From: Rhizobium aethiopicum
GTDB lineage: Bacteria; Pseudomonadota; Alphaproteobacteria; Rhizobiales; Rhizobiaceae
Length of the DNA: 64,000 nt
Reading direction: 5' to 3'
Assembly: GCF_014197535.1 (NCBI RefSeq)
Contig: NZ_JACIFV010000005.1
Location: 1 to 64,000 of the forward strand
Shown here: one piece after another, positions 58,978 to 64,000 of the stretch
How the letters are laid out: every line of letters starts with the position of its first letter
How positions within the stretch are numbered: position 1 is the first letter of the stretch
Notes under the pieces: model-generated
Databases searched by the model: none
Told to the model about the DNA's origin: nothing
The model's input: only the letters and a program-made list of their open reading frames with translations
Position numbers and translations under genes: made by a program

Positions 58978-59682
58978 GTGACGACCCGAGCACTGACGAC
59001 GATCGGCTTCGATGCCGACGACACGCTTTGGCAGAACGAACAATATTACCGACTGACCGAAGCCCATTTTACCGAGCTTCTTGCCGATTTCGCCGAAGGC
59101 CCGAAGATTTCCGAGCGGCTGCTGGAAGCGGAGAAACGCAATCTTCGCCATTACGGCTTCGGCATCAAGGGCTTCACGCTATCGATGATCGAGACGGCGA
59201 TCGAGATCACCGAGGGCAAGGTGCCGGCCAGCGTCATCGCCAAGATCCTCGATACCGGCCGCGACCTCCTCAGCCATCCGGTCGAGACCATGCCGCATGC
59301 GCGCGACACGCTGGAGGCGCTTGCCGGCAAATATCTGCTTGTCGTGATCACCAAGGGCGATCTCTTCGACCAGGAGCGCAAGCTTGCCCAATCCGGGCTC
59401 GGCGACTTCTTCGATGCGGTCGAGATCGTCTCCGACAAGACGGCCGTTACCTATCGCCGCATCTTCGCCAAGGTCGGGGACGGGCCGGAGCGGGCGATGA
59501 TGGTCGGCAATTCGCTGAAATCGGATATCGTGCCGGCGATCGCCGCCGGCAGTTACGGCGTCTTCGTGCCGCACGAACTCACCTGGGTGCTGGAACATGT
59601 GGACGAACCGACGGAAGCGCCGCGTTTCCGCAAGATCGGCCATCTCGGCGAATTGCGCGAGCTGATCGACGGGCTCGCATAG
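58978..59682 (+). CDS. HAD-family hydrolase
   Basis: The 234-residue protein has DADDTLWQNEQYYR as the nucleophile motif, VVITKGDLFDQERKL (motif II Thr), the Lys in SDKTAVTYRRIF and AMMVGNSLKSDIVPAIAAGSYG (motif IV). The substrate is unknown. The GTG at 58978 follows AAGAGG by seven bases and gives the expected N-terminus TTRALTTIGFDADDTL. Confidence 0.87.
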   Translation: MTTRALTTIGFDADDTLWQNEQYYRLTEAHFTELLADFAEGPKISERLLEAEKRNLRHYGFGIKGFTLSMIETAIEITEGKVPASVIAKILDTGRDLLSHPVETMPHARDTLEALAGKYLLVVITKGDLFDQERKLAQSGLGDFFDAVEIVSDKTAVTYRRIFAKVGDGPERAMMVGNSLKSDIVPAIAAGSYGVFVPHELTWVLEHVDEPTEAPRFRKIGHLGELRELIDGLA

Positions 59683-59712
59683 CGGGCCAAGGCGACACGC
59701 ATAAACCCAGCC

Positions 59713-60213
59713 TCATTTCGCCTTGGGAGGCGCCTTCGGAAACAGCGAGGGAGAGTCCGGCTCAGCCGGCGGCTGCTGCGGGGGGGCGGCCAACGGCTCG
59801 ATCAGGATGCTGAAGGGGGCCCCGAGGCCGCGGCGCGGCGAGACCTTGGAGTAGTAGGGACGCAGCAGCCAAGTGGTGTTTTCCTTCACCGTCGTCTGAA
59901 AGCTCAAACCGTCCTCATCGGTGCCGAAGAAAGCTTCGTCATCGGGTTTCGACAGGTCGAAGATCGCCAGGAAGGCGAACTTGCTCTTGGTGGAAAAATC
60001 GATCTTCACGTGCTGACCGGCGCGCACCGGTAGCGTGTAGACATGGCCGCTGCCGAATTTCGTCCATCCCTTGAGCTGCATGGTGACGGCCGGAAACTGC
60101 AGCTTCTCCAGCTTCTCGCCGGGATCGAGCTGCGGCGTCTGCGCCGCGGCAAAGGCCGGCAAGAAGAATAGGGCAAGGGCAGCGAACACTATTTTCACGG
60201 ACAGATCTTTCAT
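59713..60213 (-). CDS. Hypothetical secreted protein
   Basis: The 166-residue protein has a clear signal peptide (about 1-24, LALFFLPAFAAAQ) and a beta-rich body with GWTKFGSGHVYTLPVRAGQHVKIDF and LLRPYYSKVSPRRGLG, ending in a Pro-rich tail. The pattern recalls pre-peptidase C-terminal-like beta sandwiches, but I cannot assign a family. Its start overlaps the stop of the 3-methyladenine glycosylase gene by three bases. Confidence 0.75.
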   Translation of the reverse strand: MKDLSVKIVFAALALFFLPAFAAAQTPQLDPGEKLEKLQFPAVTMQLKGWTKFGSGHVYTLPVRAGQHVKIDFSTKSKFAFLAIFDLSKPDDEAFFGTDEDGLSFQTTVKENTTWLLRPYYSKVSPRRGLGAPFSILIEPLAAPPQQPPAEPDSPSLFPKAPPKAK

Positions 60214-60839
60214 GGTCGAACCAGGACGGCGCGCATCGCCTCCACCTCGGGCCGGCAGAAACAGCCCTCCAGATGATCGTTGACGAGGCCCATCGCCTGC
60301 ATGAAGGCATAAACTGTGGTCGGGCCGACAAAGGTCCAGCCGCGTTTCTTCAGATCCTTCGAAATGGTGACCGATGTCGGCGTCGTCGGATTGGCGACGA
60401 TGTGGTCGCGATCGACCACAACAGGCCGCTCGTTGTGGCCGGGTTCGTAGCGCCAGAAATAACGGGCGAGCGAGCCGAATTCGTCCCGAAGTTCGATGGC
60501 GCGCCTGGCATTGTTGATCGTGGAGACGATCTTGCCGCGATGACGGATAATGCCGGCATCGGCGAGACAGCGAGCCACATCCTTCTCACCGAAGAGGGCA
60601 ACCTTCTCGAAATCGAAGCCGGCGAAGGCGGCGCGGAAACTCTCGCGCTTGCGCAGGATGGTCAGCCAGGAAAGACCGGATTGGAACCCTTCGAGGCAGA
60701 TCTTCTCGAAGAGGCGGATATCGTCGGTGACAGGGCGGCCCCATTCCTCGTCGTGGTACTTGAGATAGTCCGGCAGGTTGGCGTGCCAGTGGCAGCGGCT
60801 CCTGCCGTCCTCGCCGATGATGATGCCAGTCGTGCTCAT
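60210..60839 (-). CDS. tag: DNA-3-methyladenine glycosylase I
   Basis: Tag removes 3-methyladenine from alkylated DNA. The 209-residue protein starts with a short extension, then RCHWHANLPDYLKYHDEEWGRPVTDD (zinc Cys and the conserved Glu-Glu-Trp-Gly), FEKICLEGFQSGLSWLTILRKRESF, and the C-terminal zinc residues in NDHLEGCFCRP. Length and motifs are normal. The secreted hypothetical gene follows, coupled by overlap. Confidence 0.94.
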   Translation of the reverse strand: MSTTGIIIGEDGRSRCHWHANLPDYLKYHDEEWGRPVTDDIRLFEKICLEGFQSGLSWLTILRKRESFRAAFAGFDFEKVALFGEKDVARCLADAGIIRHRGKIVSTINNARRAIELRDEFGSLARYFWRYEPGHNERPVVVDRDHIVANPTTPTSVTISKDLKKRGWTFVGPTTVYAFMQAMGLVNDHLEGCFCRPEVEAMRAVLVRP

Positions 60840-61087
60840 GTCCGCTTCATTCTCCGGGATCCGCTTCGTTCTCCGGTCATGATTCCGGCTTTACCATTTG
60901 CAAACCGTCTTTCCAAACCGATCCGTAACCCTGACGAAAAGTTTATTCGCCCGGTCGGTCTTTCATGGATCGATCTTTACCATTCGCTGGCGGATGGAGT
61001 GGCAGCGTCTTTCCCGGTCGGAACATCTCCGCCCAAGCGGACCCGTCCCGCCAGTCCATTTTCGGTCATTTGTAGAGAGTTCGTCCG

Positions 61088-61834
61088 ATGATGAAACACC
61101 TTTTTCTTGCCGCAGCCTTCTGCGGCACCTTCTCCACGGCCGCCATTGCAGACGACCGCTACGCCACCCGCCCACCTGTTATCCTCAGCCCCGATCTGAC
61201 CGCACCGTGGATCAATCAGCTCGGCGGCAAGGTCCGGCCTGTCGTCTATCAGCGCCCGGTCGTCCAGCCGCAACAGCGCGGCCTTTTCCAGCGCCGCGTC
61301 ATCCGCCAGGCGCCGCAGCCCGCCCCCCAGACCGTTTCGGCGATCAATCCCGGCATCCCGGCAATCCGCCACCCGATCGAGCCGCAATATCTGCCGCAGA
61401 TGGTCGATTACGACACCACGGAAAAACCCGGAACCATCGTCATCGATACCAACAATCGCTTTCTCTATCTCGTCATGGACGGCGGCAAGGCGCGGCGCTA
61501 CGGTGTGGGCGTCGGTAAGCCCGGCTTCGAATGGGCCGGCGCCCACAAGATCACCCGGAAGATCGAATGGCCGGACTGGACGCCGCCTTCCGAAATGATC
61601 AGCCGCGAAGCCGCCAAGGGTCATTACCTGCCGGCGCGCATGGACGGCGGCCCGGAAAATCCGCTCGGCGCCCGCGCCATGTATCTCGGCTCGACGCTCT
61701 ACCGCATCCATGGCACCAATGCGCCCTGGTCGATCGGCAGCGCCGTTTCTTCCGGCTGCATCCGCCTGCGCAACGAGGATGTCGTCGATCTCTACGACCG
61801 CGTCAACGTCGGAACCCGCGTCATCGTCATGTAA
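61088..61834 (+). CDS. L,D-transpeptidase (YkuD family), first of a tandem pair
   Basis: The 248-residue protein has a signal peptide (about 1-20) and a Pro/Gln-rich stretch, then the YkuD catalytic domain (about 115-248) with GTIVIDTNNRFLYLVMDGGKARRYGVGVGK and the active site HGTNAPWSIG...SSGCIRL, where Cys about 224 is the nucleophile. Such enzymes form 3-3 crosslinks in peptidoglycan or attach proteins to it. A paralogue follows 135 bases downstream on the same strand. Confidence 0.92.
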   Translation: MMKHLFLAAAFCGTFSTAAIADDRYATRPPVILSPDLTAPWINQLGGKVRPVVYQRPVVQPQQRGLFQRRVIRQAPQPAPQTVSAINPGIPAIRHPIEPQYLPQMVDYDTTEKPGTIVIDTNNRFLYLVMDGGKARRYGVGVGKPGFEWAGAHKITRKIEWPDWTPPSEMISREAAKGHYLPARMDGGPENPLGARAMYLGSTLYRIHGTNAPWSIGSAVSSGCIRLRNEDVVDLYDRVNVGTRVIVM

Positions 61835-61969
61835 AGACACAGGCGATATCTTGGAAGCCGCAAGAACAGGCGGTTTCCTTCAGCGAAATTGCTTTATCCG
61901 GCCGGGCCGATCTTGAATCGAGCAGGAGTTCATGTAGCTTCGGGCGAATTTGCTTGAGGGGAATCGATC

Positions 61970-62662
61970 ATGATCAAACTAATGCCGGGTCTGGCTGCCG
62001 CCGGACTTGTCCTGTCCTTGATGTCTACATCCGCCTTTGCAGCACCGGCTGGCTCCACGCCCGACAATACACGGGCTCCGGCGCAGATCGTGCGCGTCGC
62101 GCAGATGCCGAAATATGTGAAGCCGCAGTTCAAGCGCAAGAAAGTGCGCCTGGTGACGACGGAAGTGGCCGGCACCGTCATCATCGATACCAACAACAAA
62201 TATCTCTACCTGGTCGAAGGCAACAACCGCGCCACCCGCTACGGCATCGGCGTCGGCCGCGACGGCTTCGGCTGGTCGGGTATCGTCAAGATCGGCCGCA
62301 AGGCCGAATGGCCGGCCTGGACGCCGCCGGCCGAAATGCGCCGCCGCGAAGCCGCCAAGGGCCACATCATCCCCGCCTTCCAGGAAGGCGGCGAGGACAA
62401 TCCGCTCGGTGCGCGCGCCATGTATCTCTACCAGGGCGGCCGCGACACCATCTTCCGCATCCATGGCACCAATCAGCCGTGGACGATCGGCCTCAACATG
62501 TCCTCCGGCTGCATCCGCATGATGAATGAGGACGTGATGCATCTTTATGATCGCGCCCCCGTCGGCACCAAGGTGATCGTCATCGGTCCCGGCAACAAGC
62601 AGGGCAAGGTGGCGTTCGAGGACCGGGGCATCGACGTGTTGCGCACGATGTTCGGCGGCTGA
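61970..62662 (+). CDS. L,D-transpeptidase (YkuD family), second of a tandem pair
   Basis: The 230-residue protein has a signal peptide (about 1-23) and the YkuD domain (about 65-205) with GTVIIDTNNKYLYLVEGNNRATRYGIGVGR and HGTNQPWTIG...SSGCIRM, Cys about 181 as nucleophile. It shares long identical stretches with the first copy, including EWPAWTPPAEM versus EWPDWTPPSEM and NPLGARAMYL, and ends with an extra 25-residue tail. A terminator follows, then the LpxQ-like gene. Confidence 0.92.
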   Translation: MIKLMPGLAAAGLVLSLMSTSAFAAPAGSTPDNTRAPAQIVRVAQMPKYVKPQFKRKKVRLVTTEVAGTVIIDTNNKYLYLVEGNNRATRYGIGVGRDGFGWSGIVKIGRKAEWPAWTPPAEMRRREAAKGHIIPAFQEGGEDNPLGARAMYLYQGGRDTIFRIHGTNQPWTIGLNMSSGCIRMMNEDVMHLYDRAPVGTKVIVIGPGNKQGKVAFEDRGIDVLRTMFGG

Positions 62663-62682
62663 GCAACACTTGCGAAAAAACG

Positions 62683-62712
62683 AAAGGCGCATTCTGACGC
62701 GCCTTTTCTTTT
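62683..62712 (+). terminator. Terminator after the L,D-transpeptidase pair
   Basis: AAAGGCGC and GCGCCTTT form an eight-base stem with loop ATTCTGAC, followed by TCTTTTC, about 20 bases after the stop. Confidence 0.8.
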
Positions 62713-62784
62713 CCTTAGACTTTACGGCGGAAAGCTGGCACTGGTGCCTAAGAGTCGACATATTTGCAATATCGGGGCTATTCA

Positions 62785-63459
62785 ATGACATCTGCGCTGC
62801 GTTCCTCCGCCTCCCTGCTTGCGGGCATCGCGCTTTTCACCATCTGTTCAGCAGCCTCCGCCTCGGCGGAAGACCTGGAATTCTCGATTTACGGCGGCTA
62901 TCAGACCGCGCCGCACAGCGGCGTCGACGTCTCGGACGGCACGCATTTCACGGCCGGCTGGGAAGGCAAATCCTTCGGCAGCCCGCCCTATTACGGTGGC
63001 CGCGTCACCTGGTGGCTCGAGAATTTCAACAAGCCGAACTGGGGTATCTCGCTCGACTACACCCATGACAAGGTCTATGCCGACGACGACACGCTCGCCA
63101 AGGCCGGCTGGTCGCATTTCGAATTCACCGACGGCCTGAACCTGCTCACCGTGAACGGTCTCTATCGCTTCCAGGATCCGACCCGCCGCTGGACGCCCTA
63201 TCTCGGCGCCGGTGTCGGCGTCAACATTCCGCATGTCGAAGTGATTCGCCCCGAGGGCAAGACCTGGGCTTATGAGTTCGGCGGCGTGACGCTGCAGGCC
63301 CAGGCCGGCGTCGACTTCAAGGTGACCGACCGCTGGTCGACCTTCGTCGAATACAAGGGGACCTATTCGCGCGTCGACGTTCCGATCGACAGCGGCGACC
63401 GACTGAAGACCAACGTCTTCACCAACGCCGTCAATGTCGGCGTATCGTTCCACTGGTAA
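62785..63459 (+). CDS. lpxQ: Outer membrane beta-barrel, likely lipid A oxidase LpxQ
   Basis: LpxQ oxidises the proximal glucosamine of Rhizobium lipid A to aminogluconate in the outer membrane. The 224-residue protein has a signal peptide (about 1-28) and alternating beta strands such as EFSIYGGYQTAPHSGVDVSDG, YYGGRVTWWLENFNKPNWGISLDYTHDKVY, LLTVNGLYRF, YLGAGVGVNIPHVEV and the C-terminal VNVGVSFHW ending in an aromatic residue, as in outer membrane barrels. It resembles the OmpA/OmpW-like barrel of LpxQ. Start at the ATG at 62785; an upstream TTG is unlikely. Confidence 0.75.
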   Translation: MTSALRSSASLLAGIALFTICSAASASAEDLEFSIYGGYQTAPHSGVDVSDGTHFTAGWEGKSFGSPPYYGGRVTWWLENFNKPNWGISLDYTHDKVYADDDTLAKAGWSHFEFTDGLNLLTVNGLYRFQDPTRRWTPYLGAGVGVNIPHVEVIRPEGKTWAYEFGGVTLQAQAGVDFKVTDRWSTFVEYKGTYSRVDVPIDSGDRLKTNVFTNAVNVGVSFHW

Positions 63460-63471
63460 TGAATTGAAATT

Positions 63472-63501
63472 CAGCTGCGGCGCTATTTCATGCCGCAGCT
63501 G
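63472..63501. terminator. Inverted repeat at the end of the secreted protein gene
   Basis: CAGCTGCGGC and GCCGCAGCTG form a ten-base perfect stem that overlaps the last codons of the minus-strand gene. A short AT-rich stretch follows on the minus strand, so it may terminate that gene and the convergent lpxQ transcript. Confidence 0.45.
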
Positions 63502-63923
63502 ACCTTGCCCTCGACGGCGTAAGGTTTGCTGCCGCCCTCGATCGTCAGGGAATAGGTGCCGCTGAAATTCGCCGCCGGCTTGCCACGGGCGCCGGCGACC
63601 ACCACCAGATCCAGCGTTGCGCCGCCGGTATCGTCACCGCCGCCGTCGAAGACTTCCAGGAGCAGTTCGCCATCGCGCGACCAGTGATTGCTCAGATGCT
63701 GCGATTCGAACACACGTTTTGCAAAAGCCGCTTGTGCTGGATCCTTGACAATAAGCGCGCCGCGGAAATGGTTGAGCCTATGGCCGCCTTCGTTTGCGAA
63801 ACCGCTTTCGAGGGTGAAGCGCGCCTGCGCGTCATCGGCGGAACAGAATAGGCGGCTGTCGGCATGGGCCGCGCCTGCCGCACCGAGCAGTCCCGCAAGT
63901 ACAATCATTCCCCGCCACATCAC
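63483..63923 (-). CDS. Hypothetical secreted protein
   Basis: The 146-residue protein has a signal peptide (about 1-21, MIVLAGLLGAAGAAHA) and a small beta-rich body with two cysteines, in RLFCSADDAQARFTLESG near the mature N-terminus and in GKVSCGMK at the C-terminus, which probably form a disulfide bond. No family was recognised. It is convergent with the LpxQ-like gene. Confidence 0.7.
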   Translation of the reverse strand: MMWRGMIVLAGLLGAAGAAHADSRLFCSADDAQARFTLESGFANEGGHRLNHFRGALIVKDPAQAAFAKRVFESQHLSNHWSRDGELLLEVFDGGGDDTGGATLDLVVVAGARGKPAANFSGTYSLTIEGGSKPYAVEGKVSCGMK

Positions 63924-64000
63924 CCAACCTCCCGGGATCAGCCCGAATGGGCCTGCATTCCCTTCAGCCTAACGGCAAACCGGTTAATTTTTCCGGCATA

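Overview
The window reads as chromosomal DNA of a Rhizobium of the leguminosarum/etli group. The grounds are the GC-rich alphaproteobacterial coding style, an F0 ATP synthase cluster with separate b and b' subunits, a likely LpxQ lipid A oxidase, a CIRCE-controlled groESL operon, rhizobial small families (DUF2093, DUF4170) and Rhizobium-type palindromic intergenic elements. I see no rRNA, tRNA, CRISPR, prophage or insertion sequence. Most of it is core genome; the clearest accessory blocks are a sugar-acid operon (13.7-17.8 kb) and a sugar ABC transporter islet (24.5-28.3 kb).

Layout. 0-3 kb: a short glycosyltransferase, a radical SAM protein and RNase HII. 3.1-6 kb: atpI-atpB-atpE-atpG-atpF on the minus strand with a near-consensus promoter and a terminator. 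6-12 kb: a cell wall hydrolase, the Kup and CorA cation transporters and a cysteine-free ApbC/Mrp ATPase. 12.7-18 kb: a LuxR solo, then an IclR regulator divergent from SDR dehydrogenase, KDGal kinase, KDPGal aldolase and SMP-30 lactonase genes, which together fit an oxidative galactose (De Ley-Doudoroff) route with its dehydratase missing. 18-22 kb: a PRC-barrel protein, a GGDEF/EAL protein and a kinase-less PAS/receiver protein. 22-24.3 kb: mutL and a DUF2093 gene. 24.5-28.3 kb: CUT2-type sugar importer with a regulator carrying two winged helices.

28.3-34.2 kb: a minus-strand run pmbA-cysQ-DUF4170-waaA-HAD-lpxK linked to lipid A/Kdo synthesis. 34.3-41 kb: a Kef-type antiporter, VOC and EVE proteins, a patatin phospholipase, rsmD, an rRNA pseudouridine synthase with a long repetitive basic tail, and tadA. 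41-47 kb: a lipoprotein, ileS, ribF and a HAD-IIA phosphatase. 47-49.5 kb: groESL. 50-56.6 kb: a PAS-like protein, GST, DoxX, hisS-hisZ-hisG and a methyltransferase-fold-like protein. 56.6-64 kb: two secreted probable metal-binding proteins, an aldo/keto reductase, a HAD hydrolase, 3-methyladenine glycosylase, two L,D-transpeptidases, the LpxQ-like outer membrane protein and a small secreted protein.

No single locus is a clearly new system. The items most worth a second look are the cysteine-free ApbC with a histidine-rich linker, the double-winged-helix GntR regulator, the kinase-less PAS-REC-REC protein with a c-di-GMP protein beside it, the repeat-grown tail of the pseudouridine synthase, the L,D-transpeptidase/LpxQ cluster, and the placement of palindromic elements (four of one family, all between convergent genes; two of another, directly behind kup and hisS).
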